DNA from: Pseudomonas sp. PDM18
Lineage (GTDB): Bacteria; Pseudomonadota; Gammaproteobacteria; Pseudomonadales; Pseudomonadaceae
Length of the DNA: 64,000 nucleotides
Assembly: GCF_014852585.1 (NCBI RefSeq)
Contig: NZ_JACVBX010000002.1
Location: forward strand, 186,001 to 250,000
Direction of reading: 5' to 3'
Part shown: one piece after another, positions 33,227-46,997 of the stretch
Position numbering within the stretch: position 1 is the first letter of the stretch
Layout of the letters: every line of letters starts with the position of its first letter
The notes under the pieces: generated by a model
What the model was told of the DNA's origin: nothing
Databases searched by the model: none
The model's input: only the letters and a program-made list of their open reading frames with translations
Position numbers and translations under genes: made by a program

Positions 33227-34690
33227 TTAGCCGGCGATGGCTACCAGGCCGCTGTGCTGGAGGATGTCCAGCAGCGGTTGCGGGTAGACGCCGAGGAAGA
33301 AGGCGAGCAGGGCGATGGCTACCAGCATGATGCCGCCGGCGCGCTGGGCCCAGTCCAGGGGAGCGTCGTGGCGCTTCATGTTCGGCTCGACCAGGAACAT
33401 GGTGACCATGACGCGCAGGTAGTAGAACAGGCCGATGGCGCTGCCCAGTACCAGGGAGCCGACCAGCCACCAGTGCTGGGACTCGACGCCGGTGGCGACG
33501 ATGTAGAACTTGCCGATGAAGCCGGCGGTCAGCGGGATGCCGGCCAGGGACAGCATCATCACGGTCATCACGGCGGTCAGCACCGGACGGCGCCAGAACA
33601 GGCCGCGGTACTCGAACAGCGCGTCGGCGTCGCGGCCGCTGTACGGGGTGGACATCAGGGTGACCACGCCGAAGGCGCCCAGGGTGGTGACGACGTAGGT
33701 GGTCAGGTAGACGCCGACTGCTTCCACGGCCAGGCCCTTGCTCGCCACCAGGGCGATCAGCAGGTAGCCGAAGTGGGCGATGGACGAGTAGCCCAGCAGG
33801 CGCTTGATGTTGCTCTGGGTCAGCGCCAGCAGGTTGCCGATCAGGATCGAGGCGATGGCGATGACCGCGATGGCGTCATGCAGGAGGCCGTTGTTCAGGG
33901 CCGCCGGAGCGATCTGGAAAAGGCGCAGCAGCACGGCGAACACGGCGACCTTGGCGGTGGTGGCCAGGAAGGTGGCGACCGGGGCCGGGGCGCCTTCGTA
34001 GACGTCCGGGGTCCACAGGTGGAACGGCGCCAGGGACAGCTTGAAGCCCAGGCCGACGACCATCATGCCGACGCCGATGGCCAGCAGCGGACCGTGGCTG
34101 GTGCCTTCGGCCAGCGAGGCACCGATGGCGGAGAAGCCCAAGTTGCCGGACTCGGCGTAGAGCAGGGCCATGCCGAACAGCAGGAACGCGGAGCCGGCGG
34201 CGGACAGTACGGTGTACTTGATGCCCGCTTCCAGGGTGCGCTTGTTGAAGAAGGCGTAGGCCACCATGCCGTAGACCGGAACCGACAGCAGCTCCAGACC
34301 GATGAACAGGCCGGCCAGGTTCTGCGCGCTGACCAGTACCAGGCCACCTGCGGTGGAGAGCAGGAGCAGCAGGTACAGTTCCTCGCGGTTGCCCGGGAAG
34401 CTTTCCATGTAGGCGTGGGCGAGGGTGGTGCAGGCCAGGGCGCCGATCAGGATCAGGGCCATGTAGAAGCAGGCGAAGTTGTCGACCACCATGAGCGGGG
34501 TGACTTCGATCGGGGTGACTTTCAGCACCGGGATGATCGACAGCAGGGCCAGGTTCAGACCGATCACCGAGAGGGTGGCGGCCATCGAGTGGTTACGCTT
34601 CCAGGCTACCGCGAGCATCACCACCACCAGGGTGGCGCTGGTGATGAGCAGTGGCAGGAGCGCGATGAAGTGTTGAATCGTGAAGGTCAT
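33227..34690 (-). CDS. nuoN: NADH-quinone oxidoreductase subunit N
   Basis: Antiporter-like proton-pumping subunit in the membrane arm of complex I, 487 aa with about fourteen transmembrane segments. Conserved charged helices are seen around LSLAPFHLWTPDVYEGAPAP (lysine helix) and LTQSNIKRLLGYSSIAHFGY. The ATG at 34690 gives the usual length; a longer frame begins in the gap to nuoM. It is the last gene of the nuo operon and is followed by a strong terminator. Confidence 0.96.
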   Translation of the reverse strand: MTFTIQHFIALLPLLITSATLVVVMLAVAWKRNHSMAATLSVIGLNLALLSIIPVLKVTPIEVTPLMVVDNFACFYMALILIGALACTTLAHAYMESFPGNREELYLLLLLSTAGGLVLVSAQNLAGLFIGLELLSVPVYGMVAYAFFNKRTLEAGIKYTVLSAAGSAFLLFGMALLYAESGNLGFSAIGASLAEGTSHGPLLAIGVGMMVVGLGFKLSLAPFHLWTPDVYEGAPAPVATFLATTAKVAVFAVLLRLFQIAPAALNNGLLHDAIAVIAIASILIGNLLALTQSNIKRLLGYSSIAHFGYLLIALVASKGLAVEAVGVYLTTYVVTTLGAFGVVTLMSTPYSGRDADALFEYRGLFWRRPVLTAVMTVMMLSLAGIPLTAGFIGKFYIVATGVESQHWWLVGSLVLGSAIGLFYYLRVMVTMFLVEPNMKRHDAPLDWAQRAGGIMLVAIALLAFFLGVYPQPLLDILQHSGLVAIAG

Positions 34691-34697
34691 TTCGCGC

Positions 34698-36227
34698 TTA
34701 CCGTGCTGCCAGAGTGGAGAGGGCGGCACCCAGCCATTGCTGGACGCCGTGCATGGTTGCCGCGGAGGTGTCGAGGACCGGCTGCGGGTAGACGCCGAGC
34801 ACGATCAGCAGCACCGCCAGGCCGAGCACCATGGAGAGCTCGCGGAAGTTCAGACCGGCGATGGCGGTGTCGGACTTGGCCGGGCCGAAGTAGGCGCGGT
34901 GGATCATGATCAACGAGTAGACCGAGCCGAATACCAGGCCGAAGGTGGCGATCACGGTGATCACCGGAACGACCTTGAAGCTGCCCAGCAGGATCAGGAA
35001 TTCGCCGACGAAGTTACCGGTGCCCGGCAGACCCAGCGAGGCGGTGGCGAAGAACAGGGCCACGGCCGGCAGGTACGGGATGCGCGACCACAGGCCGCCC
35101 ATCTTGCGCATGTCACGGGTGTGCAGGCGCTCGTACAGCTGGCCACACAGGATGAACAGCGCGGCGGCGGAGAGGCCGTGGGCGATCATCTGCACGACGA
35201 CACCTTGCAGTGCCTGGGGGCTGCCGGAGTAGATGCCGATCATCACGAAGCCCATGTGCGACACGGAGGAGTACGCCACCAGGCGCTTGATGTCGGTCTG
35301 TGCGAACGACAGGAAGGCGCCGTAGAAGATGCCGATCAGACCCAGGGTCATGGCAATCGGGGCGAACTCGGCCGAGGCGTTGGGGAACAGCGGCAGGGCG
35401 AAGCGGATCAGGCCGTAGGCGGCGGTCTTCAGCAGGATGCCGGCCAGGTCCACGGAACCGGCGGTCGGCGCCTGGGCGTGGGCGTCCGGCAGCCAGGAAT
35501 GCACCGGCACCACCGGCATCTTCACCGCGAAGGCGACGAAGAAGCCGAGCATCAGCAGCCATTCGGTGTGTGGCGGCAGCTGGGTCTTCAGCAGGTCGGC
35601 GTAGTTGAAGGTCAGCACGCCGGTGCTGTTGTAGTGCACGAACACCAGGCCCAGGATCGCCACCAGCATCACCAGGCCGCTGGCCTGGGTGAAGATGAAG
35701 AACTTGGTGGCGGCGTAGATGCGGGTCTTCTTGCCGTCGTCCGAGCTATGACCCCAGAGCGCGATGAGGAAGTACATCGGCACCAGCATCATTTCCCAGA
35801 AGAAGAAGAACAGGAACAGGTCGACGGCCAGGAACACGCCGATCACACCGCCCAGAATCCACAGCAGGTTCAGGTGGAAGAAGCCGATGCGACGCTGAAT
35901 CTCGTTCCACGAGCAGAGGACGGATAGCACGCCGAGCAGGCCGGTCAGCGCGACCATCAGCAGGGACAGGCCGTCCATTGCCAGGTGCACGCTGATGCCG
36001 AAGCGCTCGATCCAGGGTACCTGGAACTGCAGGGTCCACTGCGGCTCGCCACCCGGCGCCGGGGCCAGCTGGAAGTCACCGGTGTGCCACACCCACAGGC
36101 TCAGGGCCAGGGTGAGGACCATCGATCCCAGGGCGACCCAGCGGGGCAGGGTCTTGCTGGTGTACTCGGCGATCCAGCAAAGGAAGCCGCCGATGAAGGG
36201 GATCAGGATTAGCCAGGGCAGAATCAT
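34698..36227 (-). CDS. nuoM: NADH-quinone oxidoreductase subunit M
   Basis: Proton-pumping antiporter-like subunit of 509 aa. The key helices are recognisable: [19 protein letters not shown] (conserved Glu), [21 protein letters not shown] (conserved Lys) and [19 protein letters not shown]. Start at 36227 ([14 protein letters not shown]), 28 bases after the nuoL stop; upstream codons belong to the nuoL shadow. Confidence 0.96.
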   Translation of the reverse strand: MILPWLILIPFIGGFLCWIAEYTSKTLPRWVALGSMVLTLALSLWVWHTGDFQLAPAPGGEPQWTLQFQVPWIERFGISVHLAMDGLSLLMVALTGLLGVLSVLCSWNEIQRRIGFFHLNLLWILGGVIGVFLAVDLFLFFFFWEMMLVPMYFLIALWGHSSDDGKKTRIYAATKFFIFTQASGLVMLVAILGLVFVHYNSTGVLTFNYADLLKTQLPPHTEWLLMLGFFVAFAVKMPVVPVHSWLPDAHAQAPTAGSVDLAGILLKTAAYGLIRFALPLFPNASAEFAPIAMTLGLIGIFYGAFLSFAQTDIKRLVAYSSVSHMGFVMIGIYSGSPQALQGVVVQMIAHGLSAAALFILCGQLYERLHTRDMRKMGGLWSRIPYLPAVALFFATASLGLPGTGNFVGEFLILLGSFKVVPVITVIATFGLVFGSVYSLIMIHRAYFGPAKSDTAIAGLNFRELSMVLGLAVLLIVLGVYPQPVLDTSAATMHGVQQWLGAALSTLAAR

Positions 36228-36255
36228 GTCGGGCTCAATCTCTTTCGTGAATTCA

Positions 36256-38099
<1,844 letters not shown>

Positions 38100-38103
<4 letters not shown>

Positions 38104-38408
38104 CCGCGCATCTCGCTGGCAGCGTCGATATCGAGGGTATGGAAGCGGCGATACAGCTGGAGCAGGATCGCCAGGCCGATGCTGGCCTCGGCCGCAGCCA
38201 GGCTGAGCACCAGGATGAACATCACCTGGCCGTCAGGCTGGCCCCAGCGGGCGCCACCGACCACGAAGGCCAGAGCGGCGGCGTTCATCATCACTTCCAG
38301 GCTCATCAGTACGAACAGGATGTTGCGTCGTACCATCAGGCCCACCAGGCCGAAGCAGAACAGCACACCGGCGAGCGCCAGTCCGTGTTCGAGAGGGATT
38401 GCATTCAT
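38100..38408 (-). CDS. nuoK: NADH-quinone oxidoreductase subunit K
   Basis: Small membrane subunit of 102 aa with three transmembrane helices and the two buried glutamates required for pumping ([11 protein letters not shown] and [13 protein letters not shown]). Start at 38408, 4 bases after nuoJ ends; stop overlaps the nuoL start. Confidence 0.97.
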
Positions 38409-38412
38409 GGTG

Positions 38413-38913
38413 TTAGTCCTTCGCTTCGTGGCGGCCGAGGTGGTAGGCGGCGACCAGTGCCGCCAGCAGCAGCATCGAGGCCAGTTCGACGACCAGCAGG
38501 TACGGGCCGAACAGGCTGATGCCCACGGCCTTGGCGTCCACGGTGGTGTGGCCAATGCCGATGCCGCTCGGAGTGCGCGAGAGCATCCACAGCAGTTCAA
38601 CCAGCAGCACGGCAGCCAGGGCGCCGGGGCCGAACCAGACGCCGGGCTTGAGCCACTTGCGCTCCTGCTCGGCAATCGCCGGGCCGAGGTTGAGCATCAT
38701 GACCACGAAGACGAACAGCACCATGATCGCGCCGGCGTAGACGATGATTTCCAGGGCACCGGCGAACGGGGCGCCGAGGCTGAAGAAGGTCATCGAAACT
38801 GCGAGCAGCGAAATGATGAGGTAGAGCAGGGCATGCACCGGATTGCTGTTGGTGATGACCCGGAAGGTTGCCAGCACGGCGACGCCGGCGGCGAAGTAGA
38901 AAGCGAATTCCAC
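38413..38913 (-). CDS. nuoJ: NADH-quinone oxidoreductase subunit J
   Basis: Membrane subunit of 166 aa with five hydrophobic segments, including the conserved pi-bulge helix region [20 protein letters not shown]. The GTG start at 38913 follows AAGGAGACG and directly gives the first membrane helix ([10 protein letters not shown]). Located between nuoI and nuoK in standard order. Confidence 0.96.
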   Translation of the reverse strand: MEFAFYFAAGVAVLATFRVITNSNPVHALLYLIISLLAVSMTFFSLGAPFAGALEIIVYAGAIMVLFVFVVMMLNLGPAIAEQERKWLKPGVWFGPGALAAVLLVELLWMLSRTPSGIGIGHTTVDAKAVGISLFGPYLLVVELASMLLLAALVAAYHLGRHEAKD

Positions 38914-38924
38914 GCGACGTCTCC

Positions 38925-39473
38925 TTACGGCAGCAAGCTCTTGACGTTGATCGGTTCGGCTTCGTTCTGAGCGGCGCCTTTCGGCTTGCCGGCGATGGCC
39001 ATGCCGGCAACGCGGTAGAAGTTGTAGTCCGGGTTCTTGCCGGGGCCGGAGATCAGCAGGTCTTCCTTCTCGTAGACCAGGTCCTGGCGCTTGAACTCGC
39101 CCATCTCGAAATCCGGCGTCAGCTGGATCGCGGTGGTCGGGCAGGCTTCTTCGCACAGGCCGCAGAAGATGCAGCGGGAGAAGTTGATGCGGAAGAACTC
39201 GGGGTACCAGCGACCGTCGTCGGTCTCGGCCTTCTGCAGGGAGATGCAGCCGACCGGGCAGGCCACGGCGCACAGGTTGCACGCAACGCAGCGCTCCTCG
39301 CCGTCGGGGTCGCGGGTGAGCACGATGCGGCCACGGTAGCGCGGCGGCAGGTACACGGGCTCTTCCGGGTACTGCAGGGTGTCACGCTTGCGGAAGGCGT
39401 GACCGAAGATCATCACCAGGCTGCGCAGCTGGGTGTAGGTGCCGTGCACCACGTCGAAAATGTACTTGATCAT
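38925..39473 (-). CDS. nuoI: NADH-quinone oxidoreductase subunit I
   Basis: Ferredoxin-like subunit of 182 aa carrying clusters N6a and N6b: two CxxCxxCxxxCP motifs are visible ([14 protein letters not shown] and [14 protein letters not shown]). It passes electrons from NuoG toward NuoB on the peripheral arm. It follows nuoH by 11 bases. Confidence 0.97.
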   Translation of the reverse strand: MIKYIFDVVHGTYTQLRSLVMIFGHAFRKRDTLQYPEEPVYLPPRYRGRIVLTRDPDGEERCVACNLCAVACPVGCISLQKAETDDGRWYPEFFRINFSRCIFCGLCEEACPTTAIQLTPDFEMGEFKRQDLVYEKEDLLISGPGKNPDYNFYRVAGMAIAGKPKGAAQNEAEPINVKSLLP

Positions 39474-39484
39474 GGTCCTACTCC

Positions 39485-40474
39485 TTACTGGCTGGCCAGC
39501 ACGACAGCGCCGGTCACCAGCAGGTTGATCAGGGTCAGCGGGAGGCAGAACTTCCAGCTGAAGGCCATCACCTGGTCATAGCGCGGGCGTGGGATGGAGG
39601 CCCGCAGCAAAATGAACATCATGATGAAGAAGCCGGTTTTCAGGGCGAACCAGATGAACGGGATCTGCGGCAGGATGCCGAAGGGACCGTGCCAGCCGCC
39701 GAAGAACAGGGTCGCCAGCAGCGCGGACACCAGCACGATGCCGATGTACTCGCCGACGAAGAACATGCCCCATTTCATGCCGGCGTACTCGATGTGGTAA
39801 CCGTCGGCCAGTTCCTGCTCGGCTTCGGGCTGGTCGAACGGGTGACGGTGAGTCACGGCGACGCCGGCGACGAAGAAGGTCATGAAGCCGAAGAACTGCG
39901 GAATGATGAACCACACGTGCTGGGCCTGGTATTCGACGATGTCGCGCAGGCTGAACGAACCGACCTGGGCGACGATACCCATCAGCGACAGGGCCAGGAA
40001 CACCTCGTAGGAGATGGTCTGGGCCGAGGCGCGCAGGCTGCCGAGGAGGGCGAACTTGTTGTTGCTCGACCAGCCGGCGAACAGCACCGCGTACACGGTC
40101 AGGCCAGCCATGGCGAAGAAGAACAGGATGCCGATGTTCAGGTCCGCCACGCCCCAGTTCGGGGTGATCGGGATGACCGCGAACGCCACCAGCAGCGCAC
40201 CCATGGCGATCATGGGGGCGAGGGTGAAGATCATCTTGTCGGCGAACGGCGGGGTCCAGTCTTCCTTGAAGAACATCTTCAGCATGTCGGCGCCGAGCTG
40301 GAAGGCACCGAATGGGCCAACCCGGTTCGGACCGTAACGATCCTGCCAGAGGCCGAGTAGACGACGCTCGACCCAGCTGAGCAGCGCGCCGCAGACGACC
40401 ACGGCGAGCAGGATGACGATGGCCTTGATGACCTCGATCAGGATGTCGACGATGGCAGGTGTCAGCCAACTCAT
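39485..40474 (-). CDS. nuoH: NADH-quinone oxidoreductase subunit H
   Basis: Membrane subunit of 329 aa that forms the quinone entry chamber with NuoB and NuoD. Recognisable signatures are [23 protein letters not shown] near the N-terminus and the acidic loop [19 protein letters not shown]. Its ATG overlaps the nuoG stop by four bases. Confidence 0.97.
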   Translation of the reverse strand: MSWLTPAIVDILIEVIKAIVILLAVVVCGALLSWVERRLLGLWQDRYGPNRVGPFGAFQLGADMLKMFFKEDWTPPFADKMIFTLAPMIAMGALLVAFAVIPITPNWGVADLNIGILFFFAMAGLTVYAVLFAGWSSNNKFALLGSLRASAQTISYEVFLALSLMGIVAQVGSFSLRDIVEYQAQHVWFIIPQFFGFMTFFVAGVAVTHRHPFDQPEAEQELADGYHIEYAGMKWGMFFVGEYIGIVLVSALLATLFFGGWHGPFGILPQIPFIWFALKTGFFIMMFILLRASIPRPRYDQVMAFSWKFCLPLTLINLLVTGAVVLASQ

Positions 40475-43185
40475 TGCGCAGCCTCCTGCAGACCTTCAGC
40501 GACAGCGCCGATGACACCGGCAGGAATGCCTTGCAGACCGATCGGCAGGGCAACCAGGCCGGCGCCGAGCTCTTCGCTCACGCGCAGCGGCAGGCGCAGT
40601 TCCTGGCCCTTGACGGTCAGGCGGATGATCGCGCCTTCGTTCACGCCCAGACGGTCAGCCTCGGCCTTGGCCAGGGTGACGTAGGTCTGCGGGATGCGCT
40701 CCTGCACCGGGGCGGCTTTCGAGGAGTTCTCCTCGCTGCCGAACAGGTGATAGAAGGGTACCACCTTGAACTGGCTGGCGGCGGTGTGGAACGGCGCAGG
40801 AATTTCGCTGAACCACAGGGCATCGCCCTTGGCCTCGATCAGGCGCACGCCCGGATCGCCGGCGCGCAGGTGACCACCGACTTCGTCCTGGAACTTGTTC
40901 CAGGCTTGCGGGGAGTTCCAGCCCGGGGACCAGGCGAACGGAATCTGCTGACGCGGTTCGGCGCTGCCGGCGTAGCCTTCCATGGAGAACGCGAACGCGG
41001 AGTCGATGTCCTGCGGCTGACGCGGCTCGCTGACATTGATGTTGGCGCGCATGGCAGTACGGCCGGAGTAGCGGTGCGGCTCGCGCGCCAGCTTCAGACC
41101 CTTGATGCGGAACGCGGCGTTCGGTGCGGCTTCGCGGATGCCGGCCAGTTGCGGCTTGGCAGCGACGACGGCGTCGATCACGTGGTCCAGTTGGGTCCAG
41201 TCGACGCGCTTGCCTTCGAGGGTGCTGTGCAGGGCGTGCAGCCAGCGCCAGCCTTCGCGAACCAGGTTGTCGGCGTTGTAGTAGGTCGGATCGAAGACCT
41301 GGAAGAAGCGCTGGGCGCGGCCTTCCTGGCTGACCAGGGTGCCATCGCCTTCGGCGAAGCTGGCGGCCGGCAGCAGCACGGTGGCCTTGGCAGTGGTGGC
41401 GGTCTGCTGGTGATCGGCGACGACGACGATCTTCGCGGCGGCCAGGGCGGCATCGACGGCAGCAGCGTCGGCGCGGCGGTACAGGTCGTTCTCCAGGATC
41501 ACCACGGCATCGGCGGCGCCGGAGGTCAACTGCTCGAGAGCGGCTTCGACGGATTCACCACCGAAGAGGGCCAGGCCCAGGCTGTTGGCTTCCGGGACGA
41601 CCAGGCTCAGGGATCCGTTCTTCTCGCGGTTCTTCAGCGCGCTGGCGATGTTGGCCGCGGCTTCGATCAGGGCATTGCTGCCCAGCGAGGTGCCGGAGAT
41701 GACCAGCGGACGCTTGGCGGCAACCAGGGCATCGGCGATGCGCTGGGCGAGGGCGGCGGCTTCGGCGTCGAGGCCGGCCACGGCCGGGGCGCTCGCATCG
41801 ATGGCATGGGCCACGGCGAAGCCCAGGCGAGCCAGGTCTTCGGTAGCGGCGTGCACGCACTCGGCGGCGACGTCGTCCAGGCGGGTTTCATCCAGGCTGG
41901 CGATGAACAGCGGGTTCATCTCGTGCTGGGCGATGGTTTTCACCGCGGCGTCGAGCCACGGCTGGATCTTCATCGCGGCGGCCATGTCCTCGCCCTTGCC
42001 CTTCACCGACTGGCGCAGGGCCAGGGCGATACGGGCAGCGGTCTGGGTCAGGTCTTCGCCGAGCACGAATACCGCATCGTGGTCTTCGATGTCACGGATG
42101 GTCGGCGCCGGCAGCGGGCCGTCCTGCATGACTTTCAGGACCAGTTTCAGACGCTGTAGTTCGTCAGCGGAAATGCCGCTGTAGAAGTTCTGCGCGCCGA
42201 CCAGTGCGGACAGGGCGTAGTTGCTTTCCAGGCTCGCGCGCGGCGAACCGATGCCGATGACCTTGCGGCCCTTGAGCAACGCTGCGGTTTGGTCCAGGGC
42301 GCCGTCCAGCGAGAGCTTCTGCTTGCTCAGCATCAGCTGCGGCTGACGCGGGCGGTCTTCGCGGTTGACGTAGCCGTAGCCGAAGCGACCGCGGTCGCAC
42401 AGGAAGTAGTGGTTCACCGAGCCGTTGTAGCGGTTCTCGATGCGGCGGATTTCACCGTAACGTTCGCCAGGGCTGATGTTGCAGCCGCTGGAGCAGCCAT
42501 GGCAGATGCTCGGGGCGAACTGCATGTCCCACTTGCGGTTGTAGCGCTCGGAGTGGGTTTTGTCGGTGAACACGCCGGTCGGGCAGACCTCGGTCAGGTT
42601 CCCGGAGAATTCGCTCTCCAGTACACCGTCCTCGATCCGGCCGAAGTAGACGTTGTCGTGCGCGCCATAGACGCCCAGGTCGGTGCCGCCAGCGTAGTCC
42701 TTGTAGTAACGGACGCAGCGGTAGCAGGCGATGCAGCGGTTCATCTCGTGGGCGATGAACGGGCCGAGCTCCTGGTTCTGGTGGGTGCGCTTGGTGAAGC
42801 GGTACCGGCGCTGGTTGTGGCCGGTCATCACCGTCATGTCCTGCAGATGGCAGTGACCGCCTTCCTCGCAGACCGGGCAGTCGTGCGGGTGGTTGGTCAT
42901 CAGCCATTCGACGACGCTGGCACGGAATGCTTTGGATTCTTCGTCTTCGATGGAAATCCAGGTGTTGTCGGTGGCGGGAGTCATGCAGGACATGACGATG
43001 CGACCGCGGGTGTCGTTCTCGTCGGTGTACTGCTTGACCGCGCACTGGCGGCAGGCGCCGACGCTGCCGAGCGCCGGGTGCCAGCAGAAGTAGGGGATGT
43101 CGAGACCGAGGGAGAGGCAGGCCTGCAACAGGTTGTCCGCTCCGTCGACTTCTAACGTCTTGCCGTCTACGTGGATCGTGGCCAT
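40471..43185 (-). CDS. nuoG: NADH-quinone oxidoreductase subunit G
   Basis: Large peripheral subunit of 904 aa. The N-terminal 2Fe-2S ligands are at [15 protein letters not shown]; the His/Cys N5 site is at [16 protein letters not shown], then [13 protein letters not shown] (4Fe-4S), and the N7-type cysteines CHGCSSGCN. The remainder is a molybdopterin-oxidoreductase-like fold with no cofactor role. It is separated from nuoF by a 128-base gap containing a hairpin, the only sizeable gap in this part of the operon. Confidence 0.97.
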   Translation of the reverse strand: MATIHVDGKTLEVDGADNLLQACLSLGLDIPYFCWHPALGSVGACRQCAVKQYTDENDTRGRIVMSCMTPATDNTWISIEDEESKAFRASVVEWLMTNHPHDCPVCEEGGHCHLQDMTVMTGHNQRRYRFTKRTHQNQELGPFIAHEMNRCIACYRCVRYYKDYAGGTDLGVYGAHDNVYFGRIEDGVLESEFSGNLTEVCPTGVFTDKTHSERYNRKWDMQFAPSICHGCSSGCNISPGERYGEIRRIENRYNGSVNHYFLCDRGRFGYGYVNREDRPRQPQLMLSKQKLSLDGALDQTAALLKGRKVIGIGSPRASLESNYALSALVGAQNFYSGISADELQRLKLVLKVMQDGPLPAPTIRDIEDHDAVFVLGEDLTQTAARIALALRQSVKGKGEDMAAAMKIQPWLDAAVKTIAQHEMNPLFIASLDETRLDDVAAECVHAATEDLARLGFAVAHAIDASAPAVAGLDAEAAALAQRIADALVAAKRPLVISGTSLGSNALIEAAANIASALKNREKNGSLSLVVPEANSLGLALFGGESVEAALEQLTSGAADAVVILENDLYRRADAAAVDAALAAAKIVVVADHQQTATTAKATVLLPAASFAEGDGTLVSQEGRAQRFFQVFDPTYYNADNLVREGWRWLHALHSTLEGKRVDWTQLDHVIDAVVAAKPQLAGIREAAPNAAFRIKGLKLAREPHRYSGRTAMRANINVSEPRQPQDIDSAFAFSMEGYAGSAEPRQQIPFAWSPGWNSPQAWNKFQDEVGGHLRAGDPGVRLIEAKGDALWFSEIPAPFHTAASQFKVVPFYHLFGSEENSSKAAPVQERIPQTYVTLAKAEADRLGVNEGAIIRLTVKGQELRLPLRVSEELGAGLVALPIGLQGIPAGVIGAVAEGLQEAAQ

Positions 43186-43283
43186 GGGTCTAAGTCTTCG
43201 TTGGCCCGTTGTCAGCGGGCGTGGCTAATAGAAATCACGGTTTCATCGGGCCGGCGGCACGCCGCGGCACTACAACGAAACAA

Positions 43284-43304
43284 CGCCGGGCGCAGCGCCC
43301 GGCG
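43284..43304 (-). other. Intra-operon hairpin between nuoF and nuoG
   Basis: Perfect 9-bp stem CGCCGGGCG / CGCCCGGCG with a 3-base loop, immediately after the nuoF stop. On the transcribed strand it is followed by T-rich TTGTTTCGTTG. It resembles a weak terminator or attenuator, or an RNA-processing site separating nuoA-F from nuoG-N. Confidence 0.6.
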
Positions 43305-43313
43305 ATCAAAGCA

Positions 43314-44663
43314 TCAAGCGCCGACGGTCTGCGGAGCTTGTACGGCCTGAGCCTGGCGGGAAATGCCCGCTTCGAACTCGGGACGGAAATACTTCAGTGC
43401 GCTGCCCAGCGGCTCGACGGCACCCGGTGCGTGAGCACAGAAAGTCTTGCCTGGGCCGAGGAAGTTGACGAGCTGCTCGAGGGTCTCCAGGTCGCCCTGG
43501 GCGCCTTCGCCTTTCTCCAGCGCGCGCAGGACCTTCACGCTCCACGGCAGGCCGTCGCGGCACGGAGTGCACCAGCCGCAGGACTCGCGGGCGAAGAACT
43601 CTTCCATGTTGCGCAGCAGGGAAACCATGTTGACGCTGTCGTCCACCGCCATGGCCAGACCGGTACCCATACGAGTACCGACCTTGGCGACGCCGCCAGC
43701 GTAGAACAGCGCGTCCAGGTGTTCCGGCAGGAGGAAGCCGGTACCGGCGCCGCCCGGCTGCCAGGCCTTGAGCTTGTAGCCGTCGCGCATGCCGCCAGCG
43801 TAGTCCTCGAACAGCTCGCGCGCCGGAAGGCCGAAGGGCAGCTCCCAGATGCCGGGGTTCTTCACCTTGCCGGAGAAACCCATGAGCTTGGTGCCCATGT
43901 CTTCGCTGCCTGGGCGGGCGAGGCCCTTGTACCAGTCGACGCCGTGCTCGACGATCGCTGGCACGTTGCACAGGGTCTCGACGTTGTTCACGCAGGTCGG
44001 CTTGCCCCAGACGCCAACGGCGGCGGGGAAGGGCGGCTTGGAGCGCGGGTTGGCGCGGCGGCCTTCCAGCGAGTTGATCAGCGCGGTCTCTTCGCCACAG
44101 ATGTAGCGGCCGGCGCCGGTGTGCACGAACAGCTCGAAATCGAAGCCGCTGCCGAGGATGTTCTTGCCCAGCAGGCCGGCGGCCTTGGCTTCATCGAGGG
44201 CGCGGTTCAGGTTGCGGGCGGCGTCGACGTACTCGCCGCGCAGGAAGATGTAGCCGCGGTAGGCCTTGAGGGCGCGCGCGGAGATCAGCATGCCTTCCAC
44301 CAGCAGGTGCGGCAGCTGCTCCATGAGCATGCGGTCCTTCCAGGTATTGGGCTCCATCTCGTCCGCGTTGCACAGCAGGTAGCGGATGTTGAGGGATTCG
44401 TCCTTGGGCATCAGGCCCCACTTCACGCCGGTGGGGAAGCCCGCACCGCCGCGGCCCTTGAGGCCGGAGTCCTTGACGGTCTGGACGATGTCGTCGGTGG
44501 CCATCTGTGCCAGCGCCTTGCGCGCGGCGGCGTAGCCGTTCTTCGACTGGTACTCCTCCAGCCAGACCGGGGCGCCGTCGTCACGCAGGCGCCAGGTCAG
44601 CGGATGGGTTTCAGGCGCGCGCGCGGTGCGGTTGGGCGTGCCATAGGAGGTGAGGCGACTCAT
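43314..44663 (-). CDS. nuoF: NADH-quinone oxidoreductase subunit F
   Basis: NADH-binding flavoprotein of 449 aa. The FMN/NADH glycine-rich motif is [14 protein letters not shown] and the N3 4Fe-4S site is [12 protein letters not shown], with a fourth cysteine further on. Oxidises NADH and passes electrons to NuoE/NuoG clusters. ATG overlaps the nuoE stop (ATGA). Confidence 0.97.
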   Translation of the reverse strand: MSRLTSYGTPNRTARAPETHPLTWRLRDDGAPVWLEEYQSKNGYAAARKALAQMATDDIVQTVKDSGLKGRGGAGFPTGVKWGLMPKDESLNIRYLLCNADEMEPNTWKDRMLMEQLPHLLVEGMLISARALKAYRGYIFLRGEYVDAARNLNRALDEAKAAGLLGKNILGSGFDFELFVHTGAGRYICGEETALINSLEGRRANPRSKPPFPAAVGVWGKPTCVNNVETLCNVPAIVEHGVDWYKGLARPGSEDMGTKLMGFSGKVKNPGIWELPFGLPARELFEDYAGGMRDGYKLKAWQPGGAGTGFLLPEHLDALFYAGGVAKVGTRMGTGLAMAVDDSVNMVSLLRNMEEFFARESCGWCTPCRDGLPWSVKVLRALEKGEGAQGDLETLEQLVNFLGPGKTFCAHAPGAVEPLGSALKYFRPEFEAGISRQAQAVQAPQTVGA

Positions 44664-45154
44664 GCGTAGGCCTCCAGCAGTTTGGCGACGCCGTCGGGAC
44701 GCAGGTCACCGAAGGTGTCGTCATCGATCATCATCGCCGGGGCCTTGTCGCAGTTGCCCAGGCAGCACACCGGCAGCAGTGTGAAGCGGCCGTCGGCGGT
44801 GGTCTGGCCGAGGCCGATGCCCAGCTGCTTCTGGATCTCGCCGACTACGGACTCGTGGCCGCCGATGTAGCAGACCATGCTGTCGCAGACGCGGATGATG
44901 TGGCGGCCGACCGGCTGGCGGAAAATCTGGCTATAGAAGGTCGCCACGCCTTCGACGTCGCTGTCCGGAATGCCGAGGATGTCGGCGATGGCCGGAATGG
45001 CGCCGTCCGGCACCCAGCCGCGCTGCTTCTGGACGATCTTCAGGGCTTCGATGGACGCCGCGCGGGAGTCCTCGTAGTGATGCATTTCGTGCTCGATGGC
45101 CGAGCGCTCGGTTTCGCTGAGTTCGAAACGATCTGTCTGGATAAGGGTACTCAT
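44660..45154 (-). CDS. nuoE: NADH-quinone oxidoreductase subunit E
   Basis: Thioredoxin-fold 2Fe-2S subunit of 164 aa. Ligands are in the Cx4C pair VCDSMVC and the Cx3C pair CLGNC. It forms the NADH-dehydrogenase module with NuoF and NuoG. It lies 2 bases after nuoCD. Confidence 0.97.
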   Translation of the reverse strand: MSTLIQTDRFELSETERSAIEHEMHHYEDSRAASIEALKIVQKQRGWVPDGAIPAIADILGIPDSDVEGVATFYSQIFRQPVGRHIIRVCDSMVCYIGGHESVVGEIQKQLGIGLGQTTADGRFTLLPVCCLGNCDKAPAMMIDDDTFGDLRPDGVAKLLEAYA

Positions 45155-45156
45155 GA

Positions 45157-46938
45157 TCAGCGGTCCACGTCGGCCATAACGAAGTCGATACTGCCCAGAT
45201 AGGCGATCAGGTCAGCGATCATGCTGCCGTTGATCACCGACGGAATCTGCTGCAGGTGCGGGAAGCTGGGCGTCCGGATGCGGGTCCGGTAGCTCATGGT
45301 GCTGCCATCGCTCGTCAGGTAGTAGCTGTTGATGCCCTTGGTCGCTTCCACCATCTGGAAGGCTTCGTTGGCCGGCATGACCGGGCCCCAGGAAACCTGC
45401 AGGAAGTGGGTGATCAGGGTTTCGATGTGCTGCAGCGTGCGCTCTTTGGGTGGCGGCGTGGTCAGCGGGTGGTCGGCCTTGTACGGGCCTTCGGGCATGT
45501 TCTTCAGGCACTGCTCGATGATGCGCAGGCTCTGGCGCATCTCACCCATCTTGACCATGCAGCGGTCGTAGGCGTCGCCATTGGCCGCCAGCGGTACTTC
45601 GAACTCGAAGTTCTCGTAGCCGGAGTAGGGGCGGGCTTTACGCAGGTCGAAATCACAGCCGGTGGCGCGCAGGCCGGCGCCGGTGGTACCCCATTCCAGC
45701 GCTTCCTTGGTGTTGTACGCGGCAACGCCGATGGTACGACCACGCAGGATGCTGTTCTTCAGGGCGGCGGTTTCGTACTCGTCCAGGCGCTTGGGCATCC
45801 AGTCGAGGAACTCGCGGACCAGCTTGTCCCAGCCGCGCGGCAGGTCGTGGGCGACGCCGCCGATGCGGTACCAGGCCGGGTGCAGGCGGAAGCCGGTGAT
45901 GGCTTCGACGACCTTGTAGGCACGCTGGCGGTCGGTGAAGGTGAAGAACACGGGGGTCATCGCGCCCACGTCCTGGATGTAGGTACCCAGATAGAGGAGG
46001 TGGTTCAGGATGCGGAAGAACTCCGACATCATGATGCGGATGACGTCGACGCGCTGCGGTACCTTGATGCCGGCGAGCTTCTCGACCGAGAGCACGTACG
46101 GCAGGTTGTTCATCACGCCGCCGAGGTAGTCGATACGGTCGGTGTACGGAATGAAGCTGTGCCAGGACTGGCGCTCGGCCATCTTCTCGGCGCCACGGTG
46201 GTGGTAGCCGATCTCCGGAACGCAGTCGAGGATCTCTTCACCATCCAGTTGCAGGATGATGCGGAACGCACCGTGCGCGGACGGGTGGTTAGGGCCGAGG
46301 TTGAGGAACATGAAGTCCTCGTTCTCGCCGTGGCGCTTCATGCCCCAGTCTTCGGGCTTGAAGCGTAGGGCTTCCTGCTCGAGGTCCTGCTTGGCGGCGG
46401 ACAGCGCGTAAGGGTCGAACTCGGTGGCGCGCGCCGGGTAGTCCTTGCGCAGCGGGTGACCTTCCCAGGTGGGCGGCATCAGCATGCGGGTCAGGTGCGG
46501 GTGACCATTGAAGGTGATCCCGTACATGTCCCAGACCTCACGCTCGTACCAGTTGGCGTTCGGCCAGATACGTGTGGCGGTGGGCACATTGAGGTCGCCT
46601 TCGGATAAAGCCACCTTGATCATCACGTCACTATTACGTTCGAGCGACATCAGGTGGTAGAACACGCTAAAGTCTGCGCCCGGCAGGCCGCGACGATGCG
46701 TGCGCAGGCGCTCGTCGACACCGTGCAGGTCATAGAGCATGACGTAAGGCTTGGGCACGTTGCGCAGGAAGGTAAGGACGTCGATCAGGCGCTCACGGGC
46801 AACCCAGAGCACCGGCATGCCGGTGCGGGTGGCCTGGACGGTGAAGGTCTCGGCGCCAAAGCGGGAATTCAGTTCGACGACGATATCTTGGTCGTCTGCC
46901 TTGTAAGGCGGGATGTACAGAGCGGAGTCTGCATTCAT
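45157..46938 (-). CDS. nuoC: NADH-quinone oxidoreductase fused subunit C/D
   Basis: Fusion protein of 593 aa (nuoCD): the NuoC part covers about 1-180 ([24 protein letters not shown]) and the NuoD part the rest, with [27 protein letters not shown] at the quinone site and C-terminal [11 protein letters not shown]. The fused form is normal in gamma-proteobacteria. The Fe-S hinge to NuoB and quinone reduction take place here. Confidence 0.97.
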   Translation of the reverse strand: MNADSALYIPPYKADDQDIVVELNSRFGAETFTVQATRTGMPVLWVARERLIDVLTFLRNVPKPYVMLYDLHGVDERLRTHRRGLPGADFSVFYHLMSLERNSDVMIKVALSEGDLNVPTATRIWPNANWYEREVWDMYGITFNGHPHLTRMLMPPTWEGHPLRKDYPARATEFDPYALSAAKQDLEQEALRFKPEDWGMKRHGENEDFMFLNLGPNHPSAHGAFRIILQLDGEEILDCVPEIGYHHRGAEKMAERQSWHSFIPYTDRIDYLGGVMNNLPYVLSVEKLAGIKVPQRVDVIRIMMSEFFRILNHLLYLGTYIQDVGAMTPVFFTFTDRQRAYKVVEAITGFRLHPAWYRIGGVAHDLPRGWDKLVREFLDWMPKRLDEYETAALKNSILRGRTIGVAAYNTKEALEWGTTGAGLRATGCDFDLRKARPYSGYENFEFEVPLAANGDAYDRCMVKMGEMRQSLRIIEQCLKNMPEGPYKADHPLTTPPPKERTLQHIETLITHFLQVSWGPVMPANEAFQMVEATKGINSYYLTSDGSTMSYRTRIRTPSFPHLQQIPSVINGSMIADLIAYLGSIDFVMADVDR

Positions 46939-46997
46939 AGTCTTTAAGTCACTCGGTCAACGGTGGAGTGAAAACGGGCCTCTCGTGGAGGGCCGGA

